NCBI GenBank assembly: GCA_023213395.1
Contig: CM041465.1
Coordinates: forward strand, 151,039,741 to 151,103,740
From: Cycas panzhihuaensis
Taxonomy: Eukaryota > Cycadophyta
Direction of reading: 5' to 3'
Length of the DNA: 64,000 nt
Position numbers and translations under genes: made by a program. Positions 12,256 to 25,100 of the stretch are shown one piece after another. Numbering within the stretch: position 1 is the stretch's first letter; every line of letters starts with the position of its first letter. Below the pieces are notes generated by a model, which saw nothing but the letters and a program-made list of their open reading frames with translations, did not search any database and had not been told where the DNA came from.

Positions 12256-13170
12256 TAATGCTCCCTGCCTAGGTTTGACATATACCTATTAACTACTCCT
12301 ACTGCATGGGCAATGTCTAGTTAAGTGTAAACCATTGCATACATTAGGCTACCAACAACAGTAGCATAAAGGACAAATTCCATGTATTCAACTTCTTGGT
12401 AAGTCTTTGGGCATTGTTTAGCTAATAATTTTAAACCAATAGGAAGAGGAATATTAACTAGTTTATTAACCTACAACCTAAACTATTACAATATTATCTC
12501 AATGTACTATCTTTATCTAATCCAAATCTTCCTATTTCTCTTATCCCTTTTAATCGCAATGCTCAAAATAAAATGTGCAGTACCAAGTTCCTTCATCTTA
12601 AAGTGAGATGCCAGTTGGCCTTTCACAAGTTAGTTCATTTCTTTATTGTTATCAACTAAAAGAATGTCATAAATATATAAAGCTATAATAACAAAATGAT
12701 TACTAGCCTGCTTATAAGAGATACAATGATCTGCTTTTCTATGTGCAAAGCCATCCATTAATATATATAGATTAAACTTTTGATACCATATCCTTGGTGA
12801 CTATTTTAAGCCATATAATAACTTCTTCAACTTGCTCAGCATATTCTCCTTCCATGCAACTTCAAACCCTTTAGGCTGTAACATATAAATTTTTTCCTCG
12901 AGGTCACTATGAAGAAATGCAGTCTTTCTATCCATTTGATCCACCTCAAGGATATAGGCAGTTGCTATAGCCAACAAAAGTCTAATTGAAGAAAATTTTG
13001 TAACAGAAGAAAATAGCTTACCAAAATATATTCCCTTGACCTAGGAATAGCCCTTTGTTACCAAGCGAGCCTTATACTTTTCTATAGTACTATCTACTTA
13101 GAACTTCTTCTTCAAAATCCATTTGTTATCAATAGTTTTTCTACCATTAGGCAGATCCACTAAATCCCAT
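12256..13170 (-). pseudogene. Copia-2 reverse transcriptase
   Basis: The catalytic block reads 'IIALYIYDILLVDNN' on the minus strand (about 12640-12690), where YVDD has become YIYD, so one catalytic Asp is lost. Near the right end are remains of the N-terminal fingers ('DLVDLPNGRKTI' region, about 13120-13160). Several in-frame stops. Non-functional. Confidence 0.75.
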
Positions 13171-13449
13171 GTGTTATTTTTGTCTAAGGCCATCATTTCT
13201 TCTTACATGGTCTTTATCCAGAGTTGACTTTCTTTTGACTCTAGAACCTCCTAAATAGTACCTAGATCATTATTTATAGTAGATAAAATAAAGAGGAGTA
13301 ATGAAAGTCTTCAGGAATATACCTATTAGGTTGTCTCCTCTTACAAGTTGATCTCCTCAAGATGTGAGGTTCTTGAGGTGGAGCTACCTCTACAATTATT
13401 TCTTCCTCTTCAGCTAACTCATATTTTGATGCAAATTCTTCATCCCTTA

Positions 13450-14420
13450 CTTTAAATTATACCTTCTTAGAGTGTTTTTTCTTTGGTTCTTCATCATGTT
13501 TTAGAGACTTGAACTCCTCTCTAAAGACAACATCATCACTATACATAACCTTTTGTCTTTTAATGTTATAAAGCTTATATCCTTTAACACCATCACCATA
13601 GCCAATGAAAATTATTTTTTGTGCTTTGAAATCAAGCTTAATCCTTTGTTATTTAGGAACATGTGTAAAAGCTTCATAACCAAAAACTCTAAGATGACCA
13701 AGAGATGGCTTCTTACCAAACCACACTTCTTCAAGTGTTTTGTACACTAAGGAAGTTGTCAGTGATCTATTTATCAAGTAGCTCACAGACATTATAGCCC
13801 CAGCCTAGAATTTCTTCTCTAATTTAGCAGCACTGAGCATACTCCTCAATCTCTCCAGTGAGGTCCTATTCATCCTTTCAATAACTCCATTCCATTATGG
13901 TATATAGGGAATTATCTGTTTCCTTGTTATCCTACACTACTTATAAAACTACTCAAACTTCTTTGATCAAAACTCTCCTCCATTATCAGTCCTTAGTACC
14001 TTGATCTGCCTATCACTCTGATTCTCAACCAAGGCCTTAAATTCTTTGAATTTACTGAAGACTTTAGATTTCTACTTTAGTAAGTATAGCCATGTCTTTC
14101 TCAGGAAATCATCTATGAATAAGACAAAGTATTTACACCCACCTAATAAGGGTATATCAATAGGTCTAAAGACATCAGTATGCACTAATTGTAGAATACC
14201 CTTTACTCTCTTTAATCCTAAAGAAAATTTATCTCGATTCTATTTACCATACATACAATATTCACCAAAATTAAAATCAAAGGAGCCATTAATTCTAGAT
14301 ATGTCTTCTACTATATCTTTAGAGAATAAATCATGGAGGCCTTTCTCTCCATTATGGTCCAATCTCTGATGCCACGGTATAGTTTTATGAGCAAGTGATA
14401 TCTAAGTCTTACCTTCATTA
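13450..14420 (-). pseudogene. Copia-2 integrase
   Basis: The minus strand shows 'NGVIERMNRTSLERLRSML' (about 13830-13890), the Copia integrase core end, preceded by a TAG where PQQNG should have its first Gln. The C-terminal part 'VFGYEAFTHVPK' and 'FIGYGDGVKGYKLYN' follows at lower coordinates. The HHCC end lies towards 14400. Plus-strand frames here (for example 14046-14369) are shadows. Confidence 0.82.
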
Positions 14421-14830
14421 TTACTATATTCTGTAATAGCTAGACTACAACTGCTAACACACATTATGCTTACATCAAGCTTATATAGTATTCTAAAGTA
14501 GACCCCTCTTGCTAATACCAATGCTCCTCGAACCATTCTATAATTATTTTTATTGAAAACCACTTATATTCTTGCATCACTTGATTGACTGATAAACAAC
14601 AAACTCATAGCTAAATCAGGAATATGACTCATATCAGGGATAGTTTTAACACATCCATCCCTAAATCAAACATTTACCCTTCCATGACCCATAATTTTAT
14701 ATGGGTAGTAATCCCCAAGAAATACTTCACCTCCATCAATACTTGTATATTCACAAAGCCAATCCCTATGGGGAGTAACATGAAGCAAAGCACCAAATTC
14801 AATTAACTAAGACTCAACATTTGACAACTT
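14421..14830 (-). pseudogene. Copia-2 protease and GAG-pre-integrase
   Basis: The minus strand reads 'DGGEVFLGDYYPYKIMGHGR' and 'FRDGCVKTIPDMSHIPDLAM', the downstream half of a Copia protease, then the pre-integrase 'ARGVYFRILYKLDV'. The catalytic DSG has decayed to 'EFGAL' (about 14790). Confidence 0.75.
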
Positions 14831-15690
14831 ACCTAAGGTTGCTAAATAAGCATTGCCATCAACTTCTTTAGAGTCTTTTACTACCATGGAAGAAGCATCT
14901 TCAGGTGATTTTCTCTTATTAACCTGGACTCGGCATTGGCTCTTCATATGGCTAGCCTTCCCACATCTCTAGAATACCAAGGGGCCTCTACCTGGAGATT
15001 TGGATTTTCCTCTAGATGTTGGCCATCTGTCTATAGGTATTTATTGGTTGCAATCTAATGTTTAACCTCTCACCACTAATGCTTCTTTTAAATAATCCTC
15101 AGAAGATTTTTGTTTTGTATCTTTTGACAGTAGAATAGCAACATCATCATCAAATTTTAAGGTGGGAGTAGTCATGTTGCTAATCTTCATCATAAGATTA
15201 TCCCAAGAATTAAGAAGCAAATATAACAAGGTAATACACTTGTCTTCTTCAAACATTTTTATCCCAACTAAAACAAGCTAGATCACCATAGTGTTAAATG
15301 CAATAAGATAATCTATAACTACATCTCTATCACTCATTCTAAGTGAATATAGTTTTTTCTAAAGAAATAGTTTATTAACAAAGGACTTTGTCTGATACAA
15401 ATCCTCTAGCTTTCTCATGTCTAAAAATCATAACCTTATCAAATTAATTACTTTTTTATCAAGCTTCTTCCAATCTTCATCACCCATAGTCATAGGCTTT
15501 GTTTCTGCTACAATGATCTACTAATCCTTATCGATGAGGATATCTTCCATCTTTAGCTTCTACAACTCAAAGTTCCGACCATTAAACTATTCAATCTCTA
15601 TCTTTTTAGTGCTTACCATGATCTTCACACTCAAGTTCACTAAACAAGGCTCCCACTTACCAAATGGCTTCCCATAGAACTAAAACCCTT
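14831..15690 (-). pseudogene. Copia-2 gag
   Basis: The minus strand holds an open piece at 15062-15256 starting 'MFEEDKCITLLYLLLNSWDN', the UBN2-type Copia gag. A decayed knuckle ('WRCGKASHMKSQC'-like, about 14940-14990) follows at lower coordinates. The start near 15640 is only approximate. Confidence 0.75.
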
Positions 15691-15691
15691 A

Positions 15692-15703
15692 ACTCTAATA
15701 CTA
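15692..15703 (-). other. Copia-2 primer binding site (tRNA-iMet), decayed
   Basis: The plus strand reads actctaatacta against the expected gctctgatacca, differing only by G-to-A and C-to-T changes. It lies 2 bp from the 5' LTR. Confidence 0.75.
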
Positions 15704-15705
15704 AA

Positions 15706-16203
15706 TGAAGAGAAAATATAACTGCAGAAGTAATGTAATAACAAAACTCTAAACCATGCAAAGAACAAATAGCATAAATAAACCAAGCACTCAATAAAGA
15801 ACACCAATAGATTTAGGTCTAAGCATAGACCTTTTATTAATTTAAGTAAAAACTAAATAATTATAGTGATCAATAAACCCTAACTCTTCCCATTGACTGA
15901 TCAAAGACTCATCTAATACCATATTACATGTGTCATTACATAAGAATATATAAACATAACATTACAAGATAATGCCTTACAGTTTTACAATACAATGAGC
16001 ATAAACCATGGGCTAACAAAGACCTACATAAGACACCTAAAATTTTTTCTTGGGGGCTCTTCCCTTGAACCCCTACTTAGGGGGTCACTAGACCCCTAGA
16101 CCCCCAGCTTGGGGCCCTACAATGGGCCCAGGACCCCACAAAGGAGCTCGAGTGTAATACTTATATCCATATAACACTTAAAAAGTATTCAACATATCTA
16201 ACA
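15706..16203 (-). repeat. Copia-2 5' LTR
   Basis: Begins TGAAGAGAAA and ends ATCTAACA in plus-strand reading, keeping canonical ends. It matches 11142-11643 including the C/G-rich block. Confidence 0.88.
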
Positions 16204-17180
16204 AAGTGTATTTAGACATGCCTAAAGGTTATCATCCTATATATCTTAAGAGACATTATTTTAATAATAAGAGTAGTCAAGGTTGAGATTCTTATAGAAT
16301 ACTGATCTACTTTTAGGCAAGGTTCCACATGGTACTAATATTCCTATCCTTTAGATCAATAGCATCAATGTCCCTATTTAGATGAGGTGCAATGTCAAAC
16401 AACAATCACTCTTATAAGATTAATATATGTTCTATTAATAAAAGCTAATAGATAACTAAAGGTTGGCCTTTGTATCTAGTGTTAAAAAAGTTGATCTTGT
16501 TCATCCAAGGGTGTGCAAAGTTAAGCATACGATTTTTAGTATTGACCCTATAATTAAAGAATATTCTAATTCTAAAGATGAACCTGAACCTAGGAATGAG
16601 TCCCCTCCATGAATCTTACCCTCCTTACCTCCAAATTGAAGTCTCTTTACTAGCTATTTCTTTCATGTCTTGTACAGAGACACTTTAAGTTAAAGGTACT
16701 ACAAAACACCTATTTTAATATTGATCAATAGTGGTACATCATTAAATTTCATTAACATATCTATAACTCACAAAGTACATCCTTATATTATAGAAAAGAC
16801 TAGATTTAATTACTCCTTACTAGGTCATCAGACTTTATACTATATTGGAATAATTAAAAATCTATATGTTTAAATTGATACCTATGATTTCTATGTCTTA
16901 TCTATAGGATTCTTTAATGTTATTCTCAAGGTCTAATGAGTCCAAACTCTGAGAATGTATAATATGAATAAGTCACCTACTAATTCATTCATATTATTTA
17001 AGGATCATATGGGTCAAATGCATAAATTGTATAGCATTCAATCAATCCCCAATAGACTCCTCTCTCCAAATTAAATATATAAGTATTTAAAAAATAGTTA
17101 GTGTTAGTTATATTATTTGAATTAATAATATCTAAGCCTCCTCTATCATCCATACTAATCTTCAAAATATTTTCGCTAAG
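16204..17180 (+). pseudogene. Chromovirus-1 gag and protease remains
   Basis: The plus strand shows a gypsy protease tail: 'THKVHPYIIEKTRFNYSLLG' leading to 'DTYDFYVLSIGFFNVILR' (about 16760-16950), comparable to the THNFI...GxDVILG pattern. Upstream gag is too decayed to define and no LTR was found on this side; Copia-2 lies at the edge. Confidence 0.5.
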
Positions 17181-17990
17181 TACTAATCTATATTTGCCCT
17201 CCTTCTAGCCACTCCTCCCTTAGACCATAGTTTTCACCATTTAATTAAACTCAAAACACCCTATGACCCATCAACCTTTGACCCTACCAAAACTCTTATT
17301 CTTTTAAAAATAAAATATAAAAAATGACTAATGAATTAATTAATATAGGCATCATCCAACCTAATAAAGGCCAATATATTACACCTATTATCATAGTATA
17401 GAAAAAGGATGGGTCTTTTTGACTTTGTATCAACTATCACAAACTCAATAAAATCATAATTAAAAATAAGTTTTCAACACCTCGAATTGATGGAATGCTT
17501 TAACAAAATCCATGGGGGCACATATTTTCTAAGTTAGACCTTCAATCTAGTTATTATTAGATCTTCATTACCTTAGAGGATTGTCATAAGATCATTTTTG
17601 AATATATCACAAGCATTTTGAATTTTAGGTCATGCCTTTTAACCTCTATAATGCCCTCATTATATTCCAAGCTTTAATGAACAAAAGTTTTACTCTATAT
17701 CTCCATAAAATTTTCATTGTCTTTTCAATAACATTCTTATATATAGTCCAAACTTGTATAACCACCTCTAACATTTAGAAGCCATCCTCTAAATCCTCAC
17801 TTAATACTAATATTAGGGAAATCTTTCTAAATATAAATTTGGTAAGTTATAACTATAACATCTAGGGTATATTATCTCATTAGAAGGTGCCTATGTTCAT
17901 CTAAATAAAATCTCAATTATTACTACATGGCCCACACCTAGAAACCTTACATAGTTATAGTATTTCTAAGACTTATAAGATTTTACCATA
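17181..17990 (+). pseudogene. Chromovirus-1 reverse transcriptase
   Basis: Plus-strand motifs in order: 'KKDGSF' with a stop then 'LCINYHKLNKIIIKNKFSTP' and 'RIDGML' (about 17400-17490), then 'KLDLQSSYY' with a stop and 'IFI' (about 17530-17560). These are the gypsy blocks KKDGSWRMCVDYRALNK and SKLDLRSGYHQI. Stops occur mainly where CAG, CAA, CGA or TGG codons are expected. Confidence 0.82.
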
Positions 17991-18530
17991 TGTTTGTTTG
18001 AAATTACAATACTCTTATGGCTCATTAATAAATTTACTCTAAAAAAATACATTTCAATGGTCTAAAGATGTAGATCATGCTTTCAATTATCTTAAATCTA
18101 ACATGACATCCACCCTAGTTCTTACTACCCCTAGCTTCTCTCAATCTTTCTAGTTAGAATGTGATGCTCTGAGATTTGGTATAGGTGTCATCCTCATGAA
18201 AAACTTTCATCTAATATCATTTGATAGTCATAAACTTAATGACCATAAATGACGCTTGTTGACATATCAAAAAGAGATGAGAGTTATTCTACATGTTATA
18301 AATAAGTGGCACTAGTATCTTTTAGGTTCTAAGTTTATTATTTTAATAAATGACCACATCCTTTATTACCTTCTTGATCAACTAATCTTATCTAAAGAAT
18401 AAGCTAAGTGGATTGGCCATATACAAGTGTTTTATTTCACTATCATATATAAAAAATAAAAAGAAAATATAGTTGTCGATGTACTCTCCTACCTCCTCAC
18501 AGAGCCTTCTACTAAAAAACCTATTATTTA
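17991..18530 (+). pseudogene. Chromovirus-1 RNase H
   Basis: The plus strand retains the pattern of 'L-TPxFSQxFxLECDAxxxGIGxVL' (about 18115-18200), followed by the SxKL and 'TYxKEMxAI' region (about 18230-18300). Heavily interrupted. It follows RT directly, as in all Ty3/gypsy pol genes. Confidence 0.65.
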
Positions 18531-18639
18531 TGTAATATCCAAGCCACAACCATTATAGTTAACAAATCTAGTAATTGAAAACTAATCTCAATTATGTTTT
18601 AGGTAATGGGCCTCCAAAATTCATAGTTATAAAGATTGG

Positions 18640-19006
18640 TCCATATACAACACTTACCTCTTATACCAAAATCACATTTTTATTACCTTATGTCATCTTT
18701 CATCCTATATATTTTATTTGAATATCACTCCTCTCCTCTCAGTGATCACTAGAAGTTTAATAAAATATATTGCTATATCTAATCTAATTTTTTCTAGCCC
18801 CATACAAAATCCTATATCCTTATGTTTATTTTAGAATGTGATACTTAGCAAAGGAATAAAATTAATACAAATGTTCAACTAGGCCTCCTCCAACCCCTAT
18901 ATATCTATTAAGGCAAATGGAAAGATATTGTTATGGATTTCATCATGGATTTACCATTATCTATAACTTTTAACTCACTTTTACTAGTCATTTATAAACT
19001 CAATTA

Positions 19007-19074
<68 letters not shown>

Positions 19075-19448
19075 TTCTTACAAAGAAATCTACCTTATCA
19101 ATCTCTATATTTAATCTATTTTTCAACTCTATGGATTTCCTAGAATAACATTTTACAATTGAGATCCTAAATTTACTAGTACATTTGGGCAAGAACCCTT
19201 ATATACTTTTGTGACTTTATTCAATATGAGTTCATCTTACCATCCATAAACCAATGGCTAATATAAAGTTCTAATAAGATACTAGAGACATACTTATGAT
19301 GCCTCACTTTTAAGCACTAACACAAATAGACCTCATGGCTAGCTTTTGTAAAATATTAGTATAACTCATCCCATCACTCAATTATTGGCATATCCCTATT
19401 TATGGCCCTCTATGGATACCCACTTCTATCTTATCATACTCTCATAGC
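18640..19448 (+). pseudogene. Chromovirus-1 integrase, first part
   Basis: The plus strand shows 'NYWHIPIYGPLWIP'-type remnants of the SxFEALYG block near the end (about 19380-19440) and the 'TIHKPMANIK' remnant of YHPQTDGQ (about 19240-19270). A TG/TA microsatellite splits the core. The gene is cut at 19449 by an LTR element and resumes at 23937. Confidence 0.7.
19007..19072. repeat. (TG)n(TA)n microsatellite inside integrase
   Basis: Starts TGTGTGTGTATATA and sits between two integrase pieces that should be adjacent in the VVDRFTK region. The minus-strand frame across it is repeat translation. Confidence 0.95.
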
Positions 19449-19960
19449 TATTAGAATTCATAATTGCACTCTGATGTTATATTAGAAATCTAGAGTATAA
19501 TATAGTAGAAATATAATATGTATATATGATAACTAAATTATCTCATGAGTTGTATATATATATAATGGATAAACATAAATGTAAAGTGTTAAATAGAGAA
19601 AGCATAGATCAATAAGTATCAAGAGAATTCACCATAAGAGAGATAATACATTTATACATGAAAAACCTAGTGTGGGAAAAACTATAAGAGAAGGTGGAGT
19701 TGGGAGCTTCTCTTTATAATCAAAATTAGTACATCTCCTTTCTCTCAAGCTCTTGAGTGATTCGTGTATATAGTTATATCAATATTCACCTCATGAGTAG
19801 TCTATTATGTCTCTTAAGTTGTTATATTATCTAATAACATAATTATATAGACATATGTGCATCTCACATATCTCAATTTATCTGAATTGTGGGATAGTAT
19901 ATGTGTCCATCTACAATAATATTAAACCTTACATATGTGATTAAATCATATATTCCAATA
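19449..19960 (-). repeat. Family N 3' LTR
   Basis: Starts TATTAGAATT and ends TTCCAATA. It matches 23466-23936, for example the shared 'gagaaggt' with a downstream GGAG(C)TCxTCTTTAT block. Confidence 0.82.
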
Positions 19961-22900
19961 TTTCCCATTAATATTTAATATCTTTATATCTTCATCTTCA
20001 TTTATTTAACTATTCATCCCTTAGTCTTCAACTTATGTGTTGGATTCTATATACCTATATCATATCTATATCTATATCATTACATGTAACTTATAAATTT
20101 ATCATCTTATCCATCATCTATAAATTTGGCATCTATTATGCTTGTCTTCTATAAGCATTAACCTATATACCTATACTTATCAACTTGTATATAGTTATTT
20201 ATTTACCTTAATAACTAATTATGAATAACCAACCTGTGGATATCAACCATCATTCTTCATCATTAATATTAACCAATATATGAAGTATTTTCCTAAACAT
20301 ATTTATATCTTTACCTATAAAGTTACTTTAATTAAACTTCTATCAACCAATCATCAAATCAACAAATAAACAAATAGATTTCTAAGACCATATAGGATAA
20401 TAACCATCTATCAAAATTTATAGATAACTAGCCTTTGTATTTGATAGTTCTCTAAGTATTTACTTTAGATATATGGTTCATCAGCTTTTAAATTACTTGT
20501 TACAAGAGTAGCATAGTCTCACCTCTTGTGTATAAGTTGGAATAACACAATCAAGGGTGTTGTGTAAAAGTAGCTTATAAAACCTTTACTTGCCTTTTAT
20601 AAATAAATTTATTTTGTGTGCTTTCTCATTTGTATACTTCAATAGCTTTCTTTTTACATCCATTTAATAACATTATCAAATAACAATAAAAAAAATAACT
20701 AACTCCAAGAATAAGCCAAAGTACTTAGCCAAGATATGTTAGATATAACAAGGTAGTATAAATATGTATTTTTATGCCTCTTGACATACATGATTAGTTA
20801 GATTTCTCACTAACAAGCACTTTTCATCATCTTTTAGTTAGACAACCTTAATAATTAATTATTAGCTAGAGAACATTAACAACTAATGTAGTATGCTAAT
20901 TAAACAATCATATGAGACTTTTCCATATCTCATTAACATATAGCATTCTCTTAATATCCTTATCTCTCCAACATTAAATTAACTAGGCTCTTATTCAAAT
21001 ATCAGGTGGTATCACAATTTATCAAATAGATGTAATTATCATTCATTTGTCATCAATCAATCAAGTGATGTATTCATTCAATTAGTATTGTGTATTTCAC
21101 TAAATCAAATATAATATTCCAAGGGGAATTTTGCAAATCCAACATATCAATAAATTTGTAAATTTATATCTCATTAAATATCTCTTACTTCATGTATTTT
21201 TCATCTATTATGAGCCTTCAAATGATATTAATGAGATTTAAATTACTCTATTTTAAATAAAACCTTATTTTTATTTCTTTATCTTTCAAAAATAATTTTA
21301 CCATCATATCCAAAGACTTTAAAAACATTAGAATGTACTGAATTTTTTTTGAAAAATATTATAAAATTCATCTTTTATGAGGTTAAGAGTATTTTAATTA
21401 AATTTACGCTTTAATAACTCTATCATCTATTGTCTAAAATATGCATTACGACTACTTATTTTGGCTATCTTGAAGTTCTCTTTCCAATGCAACTTATAAC
21501 ACCTAATTCCAATATTCCCATGAGAAGTTATGGTCAAAAATATATCAGTGTATTATGAAAAAATGTGTGATCCTTTAGAAATAGATGGTAGATTCTAAAG
21601 ATTATTCTAATTTAATATATAATTTTTTATTTTACAAAAAATATCTAATCTAATCTAATTAGATTTGGAGTATGTCCCCTTTGTGACTTAGACCCCAATC
21701 ATATGTGTGCTCCATGTGACCACCAACTGATACACTTAAGGGTTGAACCAAATTTTAAAATTTTATCAAATCAAATTAAATCTAAAAATCAACTTCTAAA
21801 TTTTCTTATCATTTCAAAAAAATAAAATGCTTATAAATTTTTCTATATATATTAAAATTCATCTATAATTACGTGTGATAGAGTTTTGTGGCATCCATTT
21901 CTTTATGCTTCATTTCCATCTAGTGATTTCTAAGGGCATGGTCTTGAGGATAAGCAAGGGTGATTACTACACAAGTGTGTCATATTAGTCAGATGGACTA
22001 TTCCGTGAGCCTATTATATTGATCTCCATTCATTTAGGTGGTCCATTAAGGGGTGACTTCTCTGATGGAATTTATGTGTTCATATTCTTTATGATCTACA
22101 TTTTATAATTCTCCTTTAGGTAAATAGTTATTGTTACATCTATGGAGGAAGCATAGAGGAGGAGGAGGAAGCCATTCCCTCTCTATGCCTTTTTAGAAGA
22201 TTCTCCTCTCTTTCTTAATTTCTATAAATCACCAATTTGGTTGGGGAAAAGGTAGGTAGTCATTGAAGTAGCATCTAGAGAGGAAAACATATCATGAAGA
22301 GTATTTATACAAGGTTTTCATTATAGTATATCTCAATCCTCTAAGCTTTGAATCTACATTGCTTAATCTATAAACTTTAGGCCTTCTTCCACTATTGCAA
22401 AAAGGCCACCTTCCATTGCATATTCTTTAACCCAACCAAAAGTATATGTAATTAAGAAATTTTCTAATGACATGGAGAGGCTTCAATATATAAACACCAT
22501 CAAGAAATCATTTGTTAGTGCATAGGTCTTCATGACAGGCCCATAGTCTTGACCAACCTCATAATTACCAATAAGAGAATTAGTACTAAATAATTGTCAC
22601 TATATATACACAATCTATCAAATAATATTATGTTTAAACCCTAATAAAAATTTGTCCACTAATAATAAATGATTGTCACCTTGTTATTATCATACCCACA
22701 ATAATAATTCCTTCATAAATGTTTCATACCACCATTTAATAATGCATCCTTTATCGCATATTATATCATCATATTAAAGCCTTATGAACATGTGCCACAT
22801 ATCTTTCTATTTATTATTTAAATACTTGTCAAACTTTTATTTTTTATACCTAGCACTTGTCAACATGTTGTTTCATCATACTATATAGGCCTATTGTCTA

Positions 22901-23453
22901 TTTGGAATTTGACTAATGGGATACTAGCTTCATTCTGGTAGTGAATCTCTATTGTGAAATGCTCATAAAGGCCTCCAAAATGTTTCATAAGTGATAGTGA
23001 ATTGTCAACATGACACTTGAAAATGCCTTCACTAATGAATGATGTACTTCATTGATGTATTACTTTTATAGAGTAATTAATCATACCAAAGCAATATGTT
23101 GTGGATAAACTTCAAATGCACCTATAAATTCATGAATATATGCATACAACATGTATTATAATATTCATAATAAATTAATATATTAACACATAAATAGTGT
23201 CTATCTCATCTCATGTATGTAGCTTTGTATGTGGATTTATCACTACTACATTCATCATCTTTATCTTACCCCTAGATCTTGGTCATATATCATTGGAATA
23301 ACTACCATAATTAGACATTTGGCTCATCATATTCACCTCATAACTGGCTCTCATACTAACTCATGTACTAGCTCTTTTATTGGCACATCACTAACTCATC
23401 AATCAACTCTATAGGATTTCTTCATATTGCACAATATCTCTCTACTAACCATA

Positions 23454-23465
23454 GCTCTGATATCA
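23454..23465 (-). other. Primer binding site (tRNA-iMet) of family N element
   Basis: The plus strand reads gctctgatatca, one transition from the complement of the iMet primer, directly abutting the LTR start TGTTAGAATT. Confidence 0.85.
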
Positions 23466-23936
23466 TGTTAGAATTTATAATTACACTATAATATTATATT
23501 ATAAATGTAGAGTATAACATAATGGAAATATAATATGATTGAATTATCTCATGAGTTATGTACACATATAATAAATAAACATGAATGTAAAATATTAAAT
23601 AGATAAAACATGCATCAATAAGTATTAAGAGCATTCACCATAAGAGAGACAATAGATTTATATGTAGAAAAATCCAATGTGGGAAAAATCATAGGAGAAG
23701 GTAGAGTTGGAAGCTCCTCTTTATGATTAGAATTAGTACATATCCTTTCTTTCAAGTTTTCAAGTGATGTGTGTGTGTGTATTTATATCAATATTCATTA
23801 CATCATCCAATAGCATAATTACATGGATATATGTACATTTCACCTATCTCAATATATGTGAATAGTGGGGCAGTGTATGTATCTATCTATAATAATAGTA
23901 AACATTACATATGTGATTAAATCATATATTCTAATA
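23466..23936 (-). repeat. Family N 5' LTR
   Basis: Begins TGTTAGAATT and ends TTCTAATA. It includes a short TGTGTGTGTGTG run not matched in its partner. Confidence 0.82.
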
Positions 23937-25100
23937 GTAACTAATCTCTAAACTATTGTAGTTGAACTCAAGCTTTAGGATATAAGTTAAATTATTCACA
24001 CAGTTAAATAAAACCTTATAATAGCTAAAAACTACACGAAATAACTCATTGATTACCATTGTTCTAATTAATCTTTTTCCATAGGTGACTTAGTTACTCT
24101 TCACCTCTAACCACATAAGTAGTAGTCCCTCAAATACGACAAAATTTAAAAGTTGAGTCCATGTTATTATGGCCCATATAAAGTACTTCAATAGATTGGT
24201 GATGTTGCCTATGCACTTAAACTTCCCCCAACATAAAAATTCATAATATTTTTCATCTTTACTGCCTTAAGAAACACCTCAGTAAAGATAATATTCCTTA
24301 ATCTATCATAGTAGTTCTTAATGAAGAGTAATGTTTCACTATATTACCTAAATGTGTTTTAGCTAGCCAACAATGCCACCTTTAGAACATAACCATTTTT
24401 AAGTACTTAATGTAGTGGGTCAGTTGTAAGCCTAATGAAGCAACCTAGCTTCATAAACTTACCATCTTAGGGGAGGGAACCTATTACATGACAATCCACT
24501 ATAAGCAGAACTAGTTAGCTAGCACATGCAAGAAGAGACCTTAGTGGTTTATGTTATCTATTAACTTTTATGTGTAAGCTACTTATGTCTAATAATAGAA
24601 TTAGAGGTCATTTATCCTACCAATAATGATTTGATGTAAGAGGTCTCTCTTATTTATTTAAAGCCAATCCATTATAAAATAAGGGTTGTATATTATTTTT
24701 TTCTTAAGAAATTGTATGTTGATATCTTTTTAGTTCTCTTTGAGTGATTATTATTTCCATTTGTGTGATCCTCCTTATGTAATTAAATACTATTCTATTA
24801 AAAAAAAGTATTACAATTATTTCTTAACTATTATTATTATATCTTTGAGCTTGAAGATAATCTAGTGTGTGGTAGAATATTGGGATAATCATGGCCTAAT
24901 CCTAAAAAGAAGAATTACAATAAGTATTTGGTACAGTGGAAGGGATTACAATAGGGGACCATACATAGATTCCAAAAGAGGAGCTAAAACATTTAGACTA
25001 TATAAAGTTGAAGGAATTTTACAAACTCAACTCATTCAACCCAAGGAGAATGAAGCAAGAGCATCTATATTCCTAGTATCAAAAATTCACTTGTACTAAA
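23937..25100 (+). pseudogene. Chromovirus-1 integrase tail with chromodomain-like remnant
   Basis: The GPY block region is readable in plus-strand frames at about 24160-24290, ending in remains of 'NIKIHNIFHVSLLKKHL'. At about 24890-24960 'KKNYNKYLVQWKGL' resembles the chromodomain core (YLVKWKGLPxEEATWE), which in chromoviruses guides insertion to heterochromatin. The roughly 550-bp gap between the two is longer than usual, and this gap (24300-24850) shows nothing else I can name. Confidence 0.55.

Larger units (their letters stand above)
11142..16203 (-). mobile_element. Copia-2, structurally complete but decayed
   Basis: Reading the minus strand from right to left: 5' LTR, primer site, gag, protease, integrase, RT, RNase H, polypurine tract, 3' LTR, the Copia order. 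LTRs are about 498 and 502 bp. The outer flanks are GAGTA (11137-11141) and AAGTG (16204-16208), which fit a target duplication GAGTG with one G-to-A change in each copy. All reading frames carry stops, so it is not active. It separates Copia-1 gag from the chromovirus to the right. Confidence 0.9.
19449..23936 (-). mobile_element. Pol-less minus-strand LTR element (family N), full length
   Basis: LTRs 19449-19960 and 23466-23936; primer site next to the right LTR and a C-rich tract (tttccc) next to the left LTR give minus orientation. The 3.5-kb interior shows no RT, integrase or RNase H motif in either strand. Parts resemble the interior of 6153-9213. Flanks ATAGC (19444-19448) and GTAAC (23937-23941) fit a decayed target duplication differing by two G/A changes. 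It interrupts the chromovirus-1 integrase. Weak gag-like remains may lie at 22880-23450. Confidence 0.8.

Noticed and set aside
14046-14369. 107-codon plus-strand frame
   Set aside because: It is antisense to the Copia-2 integrase, which is recognisable on the minus strand.
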